NCBI GenBank assembly: GCA_017457955.1
Contig: JAFTGL010000005.1
Span: 1 to 64,000 of the forward strand
DNA: 64,000 nt
From: Ruminococcus sp.
GTDB lineage: Bacteria > Bacillota > Clostridia > Oscillospirales > Acutalibacteraceae
Reading direction: 5' to 3'
A model generated the notes under the pieces. It saw only the letters and a list, made by a program, of their open reading frames with translations. It ran no database searches and was not told the DNA's origin. This document shows positions 13,558-22,346 of the stretch, piece after piece. The translations under genes and the position numbers were made by a program. Every line of letters starts with the position of its first letter. Positions within the stretch are counted from its first letter, which is position 1.

Positions 13558-13992
13558 TTATGCACGCGTTACCCAGTAAATCAATCCGTACAGCACTGCC
13601 GCGGCGGTTCCGTACACCAGCACAGGACCCGCAATAACGAACATCTTTGCCGCCAAGCCCGTGATCAACCCTTCTGCCTTGAACTCGATCGCGGGCGAGC
13701 TCATCGCGTTCGCAAAGCCCGTGATCGGCACCAGCGTCCCCGCGCCGCCGTGCTTCGCAAGCCGCTCATACTGATGGAGCGCCGTGAGCAGGATACCGAT
13801 GAAGATCAGCGTCACGGAGCACAAGGTCTTAGCCGTGTCCTCGTCGGCGCCGAGGTACTTGTACAGCTCCAGTATCCCCTGCCCGATCATACAGATCAGC
13901 CCGCCTATGAGAAAGGCTTTGAGACAGTCGCGCCATATCGGACTGTCCTTAGAGCGTTGTTTAACAAGCTCTGCGTAATTTTGCTTTGTCAT
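13558..13992 (-). CDS. spoVAC: Stage V sporulation protein AC
   Basis: A 144-residue inner-membrane protein with about four hydrophobic segments. Family landmarks are FLIGGLICMIGQG and GTLVPITGFANAMSSPAIEF, ending with AKMFVIAGPVLVYGT. SpoVAC acts as a mechanosensitive channel in the spore inner membrane and takes part in dipicolinate uptake and release. The gene stands alone here; spoVAD and spoVAE are not beside it. GGTGAT precedes the ATG, and a sigma-G-type promoter lies directly upstream, which fits forespore expression. Confidence 0.92.
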   Translation of the reverse strand: MTKQNYAELVKQRSKDSPIWRDCLKAFLIGGLICMIGQGILELYKYLGADEDTAKTLCSVTLIFIGILLTALHQYERLAKHGGAGTLVPITGFANAMSSPAIEFKAEGLITGLAAKMFVIAGPVLVYGTAAAVLYGLIYWVTRA

Positions 13993-14006
13993 ACTATCAC
14001 CGAAGA

Positions 14007-14036
14007 TAGTGTGCCGCCCTATTCACAAAATATTCA
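14007..14036 (-). promoter_or_regulatory. Sigma-G/sigma-F type promoter of spoVAC
   Basis: On the minus strand TGAATA, a 17-base spacer, and CACACTA. This is close to the forespore consensus (TGAATA, then CATACTA). Confidence 0.75.
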
Positions 14037-14063
14037 CCAATTTTTTAAATCTGCTTCTTGTAA

Positions 14064-14092
14064 TTGACCCCATATAGATATATAATTATACT
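14064..14092 (+). promoter_or_regulatory. Promoter of nifS-thiI
   Basis: TTGACC, 17 bases, TATACT. Transcription would begin near 14099, only about 20 nt before the nifS ATG. Confidence 0.7.
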
Positions 14093-14119
14093 GATATTTT
14101 AGTGAAAGTCAGCAGTACT

Positions 14120-15250
14120 ATGGAAATACACTATTTAGACAACAGCGCGACCACGCAGGTGTGTCAGGCGGCGGCGGACGCCGCGTACAAACTCATGCGT
14201 GAGAACTACGGCAACCCCTCGTCCCTGCACAAGCTGGGGATCAGAGCGGAAGAAGCGGTGGAAGAAGCGCGTGCGGCCGTCGCGCAGTCGCTGTCTGTTG
14301 AAGCAAAAAACATAACCTTTACCTCGGGCGGTACGGAAGCGAACAACACCGCGATGTTCGGCGCGGCGCAGGCGTTAAAACGCCGCGGCGACCGCATCAT
14401 CGTCTCGTCTGTCGAGCACAGCTCCGTTTATGAGAGCGCGAAACGCCTTTCTCAGCTTGGCTACGACGTACAGTACATCCCCGTTGACCGCGATGGGATC
14501 GTCGATCTTGAAGCGCTCAAAACACTCCTGACCGACAAAACCATCCTCGTCAGCGTGATGGCAGTGAACAACGAGACAGGCTCCGTCCAGCCTACAGAGC
14601 GGATCGCAAAGCTCGTGCACAAGCTCAGCCCCGACGCGCTGTTCCACTGTGACGCGGTACAGGCATACTGCAAAATGCCGCTGAAACCGAAGAACCGGGG
14701 CGTTGACCTCATGACCGTCAGCGCGCACAAGATCCACGGTGCGAAAGGCTGCGGCGCTCTATACATCCGCGACGGCGCGAGAATTCTGCCGCTCCTTTAC
14801 GGCGGCGAACAACAGCACAAAATGCGCCCCGGCACGGAAAGCTCCCCGCTGATCGCGGCATTTGGCGCGGCGATCAAAGAGGCGAATATTTCCGAAAATA
14901 TGGAAACTATCAAGCGTCTGAATACCTACGCGCTGGAAAAGCTCCGCGTGATCGACGGCGTCACGATCAACTCGCCCGAAAGCGCCCTGCCATACATCAT
15001 CAATCTCTCGGTCGAGGGTATCCGCAGTGAGACCATGCTCCACCACCTTGAGAGCCGCGGCGTGTACGTCAGCTCCTCGAGCGCCTGCGCCAAAGGCAAA
15101 CGCAGTTATGTCCTCGAGGCGATGGGTCTGCCCGACGAGCGGATCGACAGCTCCCTGCGCGTCAGCTTCTCGAAGTATAACACAACAGAGGATATCGACG
15201 CGCTGATCGAGGGACTGCAAAGCGGTATACAAACCCTGCAAAGAAGATAA
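14120..15250 (+). CDS. nifS: Cysteine desulfurase (NifS-like)
   Basis: A PLP enzyme that takes sulfur from cysteine and passes it as persulfide. It has 376 residues from the ATG at 14120. The PLP lysine is K204 in SAHKIHGAKG, and the persulfide cysteine is C323 in SSSSACAKGKR. The N-terminal YLDNSATT and SGGTEANNTA are typical. thiI begins 14 bases downstream, so the sulfur is most likely used for 4-thiouridine in tRNA. A GTG at 14102 is an alternative start, but neither codon has a good RBS, and the promoter lies so near that the mRNA would have a very short leader. Confidence 0.93.
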   Translation: MEIHYLDNSATTQVCQAAADAAYKLMRENYGNPSSLHKLGIRAEEAVEEARAAVAQSLSVEAKNITFTSGGTEANNTAMFGAAQALKRRGDRIIVSSVEHSSVYESAKRLSQLGYDVQYIPVDRDGIVDLEALKTLLTDKTILVSVMAVNNETGSVQPTERIAKLVHKLSPDALFHCDAVQAYCKMPLKPKNRGVDLMTVSAHKIHGAKGCGALYIRDGARILPLLYGGEQQHKMRPGTESSPLIAAFGAAIKEANISENMETIKRLNTYALEKLRVIDGVTINSPESALPYIINLSVEGIRSETMLHHLESRGVYVSSSSACAKGKRSYVLEAMGLPDERIDSSLRVSFSKYNTTEDIDALIEGLQSGIQTLQRR

Positions 15251-15264
15251 ACAAGGAAGATATT

Positions 15265-16440
15265 ATGAAAGAAATCGTACTGATCAAGCTCGGCGAGATG
15301 GTCTTGAAGGGACTCAACCGCCGCACCTTTGAGGACGTGCTCCTCAAAAACATCAAATACCGTCTGCGCGGACTCGGCAGATTTGAGATCAAGATCGCCC
15401 AGTCCACCATTTACATCGATCCTCTGTCCGAGGATACCGACCTCGACGACGTATGCGAGCGCATCGGCGAAGTGTTCGGCATCGTTACCTTCTCCCGCGC
15501 GTGCGTCTGCGAGAAGGAGCTTGACGACATTCTGCAAAAAGCCCCCGCATACTGCAAAGAATACCTCGAGGACGCAAAGACCTTCAAGGTAGAAAGCAAG
15601 CGCTCTGACAAGCGTTTTCCCTATAAATCCCCCGAGATCTCGGCACAGGTGGGCGGCAAGTTGCTCGAGACCTGTCCTCACCTCAAAGTGGACGTCAAAA
15701 ATCCCGATGTCACCGTGACCGTAGAGGTACGTGACTTCGGCGCCTACATCCGCTGTGCGACCATCCGCGGACAGGGCGGCATGCCTGTCGGCACGTCGGG
15801 GCTGGCGACCATCCTCATCAGCGGCGGTATCGACTCCCCCGTCGCGGCGTACATGATGGCAAAGCGCGGTTTGAAGCTCAACGCCGTGCACTTTGAAAGC
15901 CCGCCTTACACTTCTGAACGCGCGCTGATCAAGGTCGAAAAGCTCTTAAAACAGGTCAGCCGCTACGCGGGCTCTATCGAAATGCACACCGTTCCGCTGA
16001 CCAAGGTGCAGGAAGCCATGCGCGACCGCTGCCCCGAAGAGCTGTTCACCATCCTGCTCAGACGCGTGATGATGAAAATATCCACCCGTATCGCCGAACA
16101 GACCAAGTCGGGCGCGCTGATCACGGGCGAGAGCCTCGGTCAGGTCGCGTCCCAGACCATGTACGCCCTGAACTGCACCAACGCCGCCGCGGGCAAGATC
16201 GTGTTCCGACCGCTGATTGGCATGGACAAGCAGGAGATCATCAATATCTCGCGCCGTATCGGCTGTTTCGAGACGTCCATCGAGCCGTATGAGGACTGCT
16301 GTACCGTTTTCACCCCGAAGCATCCGCGCACAAAACCCATCCTGCATTTTGTCGAGCAGGCAGAGCGCGAGGCAAATCTCGACGAGCTGATCGAGGAAGC
16401 GATACAGAACACCACCGTAAAGACCATCGACTTTTCATAA
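15265..16440 (+). CDS. thiI: tRNA 4-thiouridine synthase
   Basis: ThiI adenylates U8 of tRNA and exchanges oxygen for sulfur. The 391 residues contain an N-terminal ferredoxin-like region and THUMP domain (to about 165) and an adenine-nucleotide PP-loop (SGGIDSP, 186-192). A DCCTVFTPKHP motif sits near residue 340. As in other Firmicutes, the C-terminal rhodanese domain of the E. coli enzyme is absent, and the NifS partner encoded just upstream would supply sulfur directly. AAGGAAG precedes the ATG. Confidence 0.95.
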   Translation: MKEIVLIKLGEMVLKGLNRRTFEDVLLKNIKYRLRGLGRFEIKIAQSTIYIDPLSEDTDLDDVCERIGEVFGIVTFSRACVCEKELDDILQKAPAYCKEYLEDAKTFKVESKRSDKRFPYKSPEISAQVGGKLLETCPHLKVDVKNPDVTVTVEVRDFGAYIRCATIRGQGGMPVGTSGLATILISGGIDSPVAAYMMAKRGLKLNAVHFESPPYTSERALIKVEKLLKQVSRYAGSIEMHTVPLTKVQEAMRDRCPEELFTILLRRVMMKISTRIAEQTKSGALITGESLGQVASQTMYALNCTNAAAGKIVFRPLIGMDKQEIINISRRIGCFETSIEPYEDCCTVFTPKHPRTKPILHFVEQAEREANLDELIEEAIQNTTVKTIDFS

Positions 16441-16460
16441 CCATATAAAGAAGGATTCAT

Positions 16461-18383
16461 ATGTATCAATGTGAATTATTTTCCATCAAAAAGAATACAG
16501 CGGACTTTGAAACTGTCAGTGCCGCGCGGCAGGAGATCTCCGCGTCTCTCGCGACGTTGGGTATCGAGCTGAAAAACGTCACGGAGCTGAACGCCGATCC
16601 GAAGAAGCTGTCCGCCGGCGTCGGCAAATGTCTCTCGGACGGCGACAGGGATATGTTTATCTTCGTAAACGCTCTGGACACGCAGGATAACGCATCCTTC
16701 CGCAAGCTGTTTTACCGCGCGATCAGCGACCTCGAAGGCAGTATCAAAGCCGACGAGAAGCACAAGGGACTGACCGCGAAGCTCAAGGTCTCTTCCCTCG
16801 GCGACCTCGGAAACGGCTACAAGGGCTACTGCTTCAGCTTAGGCGGCAAGCGCTTCATCGCCCTGCCGCAGGCGTCCCTATGCTCAAAGGACATCAAGAC
16901 TCTCATCAGCGACGGTATCCGTCAGTCGGAGGACGTCTTTGTCCGCGGCCGAGAAAAATATCCCGAGGGTATCGCCTACTATGACGGCAAGGGCAACGAA
17001 GCCGACTCCGACCTCAACCGTGATTCGCTCACCGATAAGATCGCCCCGCCGAAGAAACAGGGGTTCTTCAAATCGTTCATCCCGCTGAAAGAAGACTCGA
17101 AAAAGATGAAGATCCGCAAGGTCGTGGTGCTCATCGCCCTCGCCGCCTTCATCGGCGCACTAATCTATGTGCTGGAGTTCTTCATCTTCGGACCCATGCG
17201 CAACAACGCCGTCACCAGCGAGATCCAGGAGATCGCCTATAGCAAGTCCGATGACAGCAGTGAAGAAGGCGGTCCCGCGCAGGACTGGGACGCGCTCAAA
17301 GAGATCAACGACGAGATCGTCGGCTGGATCACCATTCCCGATACCGTCATCGACTATCCCGTGCTGTATCACGAGGGCGACGACCGCTACAACCAGTATT
17401 ACATCAAGCGCACTTATAAGAAAGAAAGCTCCGAGTACGGCAGTATCTTTGTCGACTACCGCTCTTCAGACGGCACCCACTCCCGCAACGTCATCATGCA
17501 CGGTCATGATATGAACGACGGCAGTATGTTCGCGGGCATGCTGAAATACTCGCCCAAGGGCGACCTCAAAGGCGACCTCGAATACTATCAGGAGCACCCC
17601 GTCATCATCTTCAACACCCCCGACGGCGACGCGAAGTACAAGATCATCTCGGTGTTCAAGACCTCGACCCGCTATGAGCACGGTGAGTTCTTCAACTACA
17701 TGCAGGGCGATTTCAACTCCGATGCGGAGTTCATGAACTTTGTCTACAACACCCGTATCCGCTCGTTCTTCAACATCCCCGTCACCTGCAACGAGGACGA
17801 CCAGATCATTACCCTGTCCACCTGCTGCTATGAGTTCTATCAGTGGCGGTGCGTCATCGTCGCCCGCAAGGTGCGCCCCGGCGAGGACGAGAATGTCGAC
17901 GTGAGCCTCGCCACGCGCAACTCCGCTCCCCTGTTCCCCGACGTTTACTACCAGCGCTACGGCGGCGAGCGCCCCGATCCCGGCACCTTCAAGAGCGCCA
18001 ACAAGGACGGCAAGGTCGACTGGTACGACGGCAAGGGCAACCTGGAAGGCTCAGAAGATCTGACCGCGACTCTCGCGTCCAATCCGACCGAACCGCCGAC
18101 CGAAAAGCCGAAGAAGAATACTCCCAAGGCGACAGAACCGCCGAACTACACCTACTACCCTGTCACCTACCGCAACTATGACGGTACCCAGTACGCCGCC
18201 TACAACGTGAAAGAGGGCGATCCCGTTCCCGTACCCGAGGGCACGCCGGGGATCCCGCCCGACGACGAGTATTACACCTACAGGTTCACCGGCTGGAACC
18301 GCGACGTCGACGGCGTGGACTTCGACCACATCAACATCGGCATCGACATCTACCCCAACTTTGAAGCGATAGAAAAACAGTAA
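16461..18383 (+). CDS. Class B sortase with MoCF/CinA-like N-terminal domain and InlB-type repeat
   Basis: A 640-residue membrane protein with an unusual build. Residues 1-155 form a soluble domain resembling a degenerate MoaB/CinA-type fold; the ending CFSLGGKRFIALPQAS recalls the conserved LPG-P tail. After a linker comes one TM helix (about 218-243). The sortase B domain is at about 275-472, with histidine H349 in HGHDMNDGSMF, cysteine C455 in TLSTC and arginine R463. Then a Thr/Pro linker (540-562) and a Listeria-Bacteroides (InlB B) type repeat to the end. The sortase should join proteins at the cell surface by transpeptidation; no obvious substrate with a sorting signal is in the window. 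The next gene encodes a second MoCF-like domain alone. GAAGGA precedes the ATG. Confidence 0.88.
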   Translation: MYQCELFSIKKNTADFETVSAARQEISASLATLGIELKNVTELNADPKKLSAGVGKCLSDGDRDMFIFVNALDTQDNASFRKLFYRAISDLEGSIKADEKHKGLTAKLKVSSLGDLGNGYKGYCFSLGGKRFIALPQASLCSKDIKTLISDGIRQSEDVFVRGREKYPEGIAYYDGKGNEADSDLNRDSLTDKIAPPKKQGFFKSFIPLKEDSKKMKIRKVVVLIALAAFIGALIYVLEFFIFGPMRNNAVTSEIQEIAYSKSDDSSEEGGPAQDWDALKEINDEIVGWITIPDTVIDYPVLYHEGDDRYNQYYIKRTYKKESSEYGSIFVDYRSSDGTHSRNVIMHGHDMNDGSMFAGMLKYSPKGDLKGDLEYYQEHPVIIFNTPDGDAKYKIISVFKTSTRYEHGEFFNYMQGDFNSDAEFMNFVYNTRIRSFFNIPVTCNEDDQIITLSTCCYEFYQWRCVIVARKVRPGEDENVDVSLATRNSAPLFPDVYYQRYGGERPDPGTFKSANKDGKVDWYDGKGNLEGSEDLTATLASNPTEPPTEKPKKNTPKATEPPNYTYYPVTYRNYDGTQYAAYNVKEGDPVPVPEGTPGIPPDDEYYTYRFTGWNRDVDGVDFDHINIGIDIYPNFEAIEKQ

Positions 18384-18386
18384 ATC

Positions 18387-18827
18387 ATGAAATATAACAT
18401 CATCTTTTATCTTTCAAAAAAAACTTCATACTGTGAAAAGGCGCTGAAAAAAGCGTTCTTCTCCATCGGGGGCGAGGCGCACCGCGTCTCCTCCGCTACC
18501 ACGCCCATACAGCTTGGTGAGGAAGTCGCCCGCAGTCTGAAGATCTGCCCGCTGACGGTCATCATCGGCGGACTGCACACGGACGGCGACGACAATCTCT
18601 CGACCGTCCTCTCGCGCGTATTCTCCAACTCTTCCCTGACCCTCGAAAACATGCGCAAGCTCAGCGGTGACAGCGGCAGCGAGGGCTACATCGTGCGGTA
18701 CAAGAGCCAGATCCTCTTAGCGCTGCCCGACTCCCCTGCCGATATCACATCCATGTGCAGTGAAAATCTGCTGGATTTCATCAGGGAGAAAGTAACTGTA
18801 TCGGAGAACGGTTGCGGGAAAGCCTGA
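18387..18827 (+). CDS. Stand-alone MoaB/CinA-like domain protein
   Basis: A 146-residue cytoplasmic protein, starting 3 bases after the sortase stop and therefore coupled to it. The sequence LGEEVARSLKICPLTVIIGGL, then HTDGDDNLSTVLSRVF and ILLALPDSP, follows the order of motifs in MoaB/MogA/CinA domains (acidic GG-L-DD, then LPG-P). The usual GTG and PG residues are altered, so cofactor binding is doubtful. It is probably a paralogue of the N-terminal domain of the sortase protein. The function is unknown. The assignment to this fold is by motif order only. Confidence 0.75.
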   Translation: MKYNIIFYLSKKTSYCEKALKKAFFSIGGEAHRVSSATTPIQLGEEVARSLKICPLTVIIGGLHTDGDDNLSTVLSRVFSNSSLTLENMRKLSGDSGSEGYIVRYKSQILLALPDSPADITSMCSENLLDFIREKVTVSENGCGKA

Positions 18828-18859
18828 CGGCTTTTGATTGGAATAGTGCTGCATAAAAT

Positions 18860-18894
18860 AACGCTCGCGACTCTTTGAAAAAGTCGCGAGCGTT
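18860..18894. terminator. Bidirectional terminator between nifS operon and htpG
   Basis: A 13-bp perfect stem (AACGCTCGCGACT with AGTCGCGAGCGTT) lies between convergent genes, with T/A-rich flanks on both sides. Confidence 0.85.
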
Positions 18895-18950
18895 TACATT
18901 TATTTTAGTATTGTTCGAGCAAAGCGAGTATCCGAAACCATTCACTAAGC

Positions 18951-20839
18951 TCACGCCATGAGATCACACACAAGATCGCTGATCTCGGCAGGGTTATCGA
19001 GCGAAAGACCGTTGATCAGCCTTGCCTGCGCGTAGAGGATCTTGCTGTACTCGCCGAGCTTGTCTTTGTCGGTCTCATACAGTGACAGGAGCTTCTCCTT
19101 GATCGGGTGCTCCATGTTGATCTCGAGGACGGTCTCAGCTTTGATGTTCTGACCCTCCGCGCCGGGCATTTTGTTCAGGATTTGCTCCATGCCCACGGAT
19201 ACCGCACCTTCGCTGGAGAGGCATACCGCGTGGTTTTTCAGCGTGTTGGTATAGCGCACTTTCGCGACCTTGTCGCCGATGGCTTCTTTCATGAATTTGA
19301 AGAGCTCTTCGGACTTGTCGTTCTCTTCCTTGAGCTCTGCCTTCTCTTCCTCGTCGCCGAGGTCGAGATTGTCGGTGCAGACGTTGAGGAACGCCTTATT
19401 ATCGTAATTCTGTAAAATCTGTACGCAGAACTCGTCGATGTCCTCGGTCAGGTACAGCACCTCATAGCCCTTGGCAATAACGGACTCCACCTGCGGAAGC
19501 ATGGCGATCTTCTCGACCGTCTCGCCGACGGCGTAGTAGATCTTGTCTTGATTCTCTCTTGCTCTGTCGAGGTACTCGCGGAGTGTGGTATACTTGCCCT
19601 CGTTGGATGTTTTGAACAGCAGAAGATCCTGCAGTTCATCCTTGTTCATGCCGAAGGACTGGTACACGCCCCATTTGAGCTGAGCGCCGAACTCCTTGAA
19701 GAATTTCTCGTAATTCTCGCGGTCGGTTTTCAGCATTTTGGAAAGCTCGGAAGCGATCTTCTTCTCCAGCGCCTTCGCGATGATTTTCAGCTGGCGGTCA
19801 TGCTGGAGCATTTCGCGGGAGATGTTCAGGCTCAGATCGGCGCTGTCCACCAGACCCTTGACAAAGCTGAAATGGTCGGGCAGAAGATCCTTGCACTTCT
19901 CCATAATCATGACGGAAGAGGAATAGAGCTGTAAGCCCTTCTCATAGTCGCGGCTGTAGTAATCATACGGCGCGTGGGACGGGATGAACAGCAGGGCGGT
20001 GTAGGTTGCGGTGCCCTCGGTGGACTGGCGGATGACCTTCAAGGGAGCGTCGTAGTCGTCAAACTTCGACTTATAATACGAGGTATATTCCTCGTCGGTG
20101 ACCTTAGACTGCGGCTTCTTCCAGATGGGAGTCATGCTGTTGAGGGTCTCGTCCTCAAAGACGTCCTCATACTCGTCCTCGCTCCCCTCCTTCTTCTGAC
20201 GGTGAGAGGTGAGCATTTTGATCGGGTAGCGGATGTAGTCGCTGTACTTTTGACCAGCTCGCGGATACGGTAGGTCTCGAGGAACTCGCCGTACTTTTCG
20301 TCGTCGGTATCTTCCTTGATGTGCAGGGTAATGACGGTGCCCGCTTTCTCTTTATCGCAGGGCTTGATGGTGTAGCCGTCAGCGCCCGAGGATTCCCAGA
20401 GATAGGCTTCATCCGCGCCGAAAGCACGGGACTCAACCTTGATGTTGTCGGCGACCATGAACGCCGAGTAGAAGCCTACGCCGAACTGACCGATGATGTC
20501 GATGTTCTCATGCTGATTCTCGTCGTCGGTCTTGAAGTCGAGCGAGCCCGAATGGGCGATCGTGCCGAGGTTGTTTTCCAGCTCCTCTTTGGTCATGCCG
20601 ATACCGTTGTCGGTGATCTTGAGGATACGGTTGTCCTTGTCGAGGTCGAGACGGATCTCGAAATCGTCATGGCTGAGCCCGACACTGTCGTCGGTCAGAG
20701 AACGGAAATAGAGCTTGTCGATCGCGTCACTGGCGTTACTGATCAGCTCACGCAGGAAGATTTCTTTATGGGTATAGATGGAGTTGACCATCATATCCAG
20801 CAGTTTTTTGGATTCTGTCTTGAATTGCTTTTTCGCCAT
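18951..20839 (-). pseudogene. htpG: Chaperone HtpG (Hsp90), interrupted by a one-base frameshift
   Basis: Hsp90-family ATP-driven chaperone. The N-terminal ATPase part begins [20 protein letters not shown] at the ATG at 20839 (RBS AGAAGG). It has [15 protein letters not shown] and the lid motif [11 protein letters not shown]. At 20248-20251 the frame is lost: a run of four A on the coding strand stands where five are needed to read [15 protein letters not shown]. Reading resumes in the next frame ([19 protein letters not shown]) through an intact middle and C-terminal domain to 18951. With the base restored the protein would be 629 residues, normal for HtpG. The cause may be sequencing error, strain-level inactivation, or less likely slippage. 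A CIRCE operator lies upstream. Confidence 0.92.
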
Positions 20840-20899
20840 ATGGTTTACCTTCTTTGTACAACATAATAAGGAGACAAGCTCCCGCCTGTCACTGATTTT

Positions 20900-20927
20900 A
20901 TTATACTCCAAATTTTAGCACTGTCAA
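20900..20927 (-). promoter_or_regulatory. Promoter of htpG
   Basis: TTGACA, 16 bases, TATAAT on the minus strand. The -35 box lies inside the CIRCE element, so HrcA binding would block it. Confidence 0.8.
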
Positions 20928-20941
20928 GGTTAGAGTGCTAA
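20915..20941. promoter_or_regulatory. CIRCE operator (HrcA site)
   Basis: On the minus strand TTAGCACTC, nine bases, CAGTGCTAA: one mismatch from the consensus inverted repeat. It indicates heat-shock control of htpG by HrcA, which in many Firmicutes is not the case for htpG. Confidence 0.9.
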
Positions 20942-20978
20942 TTCTTTGTGAACATTCTATTAATTTGAGTATATAAAT

Positions 20979-21006
20979 AAGAGCCACCCCGTGCGGAATG
21001 GCTCTT
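20979..21006 (-). terminator. Terminator of serCA
   Basis: AAGAGCCA pairs with TGGCTCTT just after the serA stop; the minus strand continues with ATTTATAT. Confidence 0.75.
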
Positions 21007-21022
21007 GAAGTAAAAGAAAGAT

Positions 21023-22171
21023 TTATTTGATGACTCTGTATCTCACGATACCGTCAACGCTCTTGATCGCGTCCTCAGCGTCAGCGTTAGGAGCGGTGGC
21101 GTCGATGATGGTGTAGGCATAGTCGCCGCGGCTCTTGTTCTCCATGTTCTCTACGTTGCCGCCGATGATCTCAAGGAGCTTAGAGATGATCTTCGGGGTG
21201 TTCTGGTGGAACACGCAGAAGCGGACGTCGCCTGTCTTGGGCATGGAAACGTTCGGGAAGTTGACGGAGTTCTTGACGTTGCCCAGCTCCAGATACTGCT
21301 TGACCTCATCAGCAGCCATGATCGCGCAGTTGTCCTCGCTCTCGGGAGTGGATGCGCCCAGGTGAGGCAGGGCGACAACGCCGTCTACGCCGATCAGATC
21401 CTGGGTAGCGAAGTCGGTGACGTAAGAAGCGATCTTGCCGCTCTTCAAGCCGTCGATGATGTCAGCGGAGTTGACCAGACCGTCGCGGGAGAAGTTGAGG
21501 ATGCGGACCTCGTCCTTCATCTTCGCGATGCTCTCGGCATTGACCATGCCGCGGGTACCGTCGTTGAGAGGCAGATGGAAGGTGACGTAGTCAGCCTGCG
21601 CGTACAGCTCGTCGATGTTCTTGACGGTCGCTACGTGACGGGAGAGGTGCAGAGCAGCGTCAACGCTCAGGTAGGGGTCGTAGCCGACAACGTGCATGTG
21701 AAGCGCTCTTGCCGCGTTCGCGACCAGTACGCCGATCGCGCCGAGACCCACGACGCCGAGGGTCTTGCCCTTGATCTCGGGACCGACAAACTGGCTCTTG
21801 CCCTTTTCTACGGTCTTGAGGCAGTTGGGATCGTCCTTCAAGGTCTTGTTCCACGCGATACCCTCACTGAGCTTGCGGGAACCGAGGAGCATGCCCGCGA
21901 TGACCAGCTCCATAACGGCGTTCGCGTTCGCGCCGGGAGTGTTGAATACGCAGATGCCCTTTTCGGTGCACTTATCGAGCGGGATGTTGTTGACGCCCGC
22001 GCCGGCACGCGCGATGGCGAGCAGGCTTTCGGGCAGCTCCATGTCGTGCATGGAAGCGGAGCGGACGAGGATACCGTCAGGAGCGGCGCACTCGTCGACG
22101 CAGTTATAGTTGTCGCCGAGTCTGTCGGTGCCGACAGCGGCGATCTTGTTGAGCTTTAAGATGTTATACAT
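21023..22171 (-). CDS. serA: D-3-phosphoglycerate dehydrogenase
   Basis: First enzyme of serine synthesis; oxidises 3-phosphoglycerate with NAD. The 382 residues hold the split substrate domain, the NAD-binding domain with GVVGLGAIG, and the catalytic region ALPHLGASTPESEDNC. The C-terminal ACT domain of about 65 residues (VRFCVFHQNTPKIISKLLEI) could bind serine as feedback inhibitor. The usual serine-binding signature is not confirmed. GGGAG precedes the ATG. It follows serC on the same strand, separated by a long inverted repeat. Confidence 0.93.
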   Translation of the reverse strand: MYNILKLNKIAAVGTDRLGDNYNCVDECAAPDGILVRSASMHDMELPESLLAIARAGAGVNNIPLDKCTEKGICVFNTPGANANAVMELVIAGMLLGSRKLSEGIAWNKTLKDDPNCLKTVEKGKSQFVGPEIKGKTLGVVGLGAIGVLVANAARALHMHVVGYDPYLSVDAALHLSRHVATVKNIDELYAQADYVTFHLPLNDGTRGMVNAESIAKMKDEVRILNFSRDGLVNSADIIDGLKSGKIASYVTDFATQDLIGVDGVVALPHLGASTPESEDNCAIMAADEVKQYLELGNVKNSVNFPNVSMPKTGDVRFCVFHQNTPKIISKLLEIIGGNVENMENKSRGDYAYTIIDATAPNADAEDAIKSVDGIVRYRVIK

Positions 22172-22189
22172 AGAAATCTCCCTTTATTC

Positions 22190-22344
22190 AATTAGGAATG
22201 AGTAATGAGGAATTAGGAATTGTCGGCGGGCAAACCCGCACCCGTTTTATATAGAAAGCTGAAACGCATCCGCTCCATCATTTAGGAATCAAAAGTCGAA
22301 AGGCTTTCCCATAATTCCTCATTCCTAATTCCAAATTCCTAATT
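22190..22344. repeat. Intercistronic inverted-repeat element, copy 1
   Basis: Both ends are made of short tandem units of the type GGAATTA/GGAATGA in inverted order, so the transcript would fold into one long stem. The core carries GGCGGGCAAACCCGCACCCG and, on the other side, TCGACTTTTGATTCCTAAATG. It begins 2 bases after the serC stop codon and ends 18 bases before the serA start. Copies 2 and 3 share the core. Confidence 0.8.
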
Positions 22345-22346
22345 CA

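Noticed and set aside
18951-20839. Two separate chaperone genes instead of one htpG
   Set aside because: The halves join exactly into one HtpG if one A is restored; the second half has no start with RBS.
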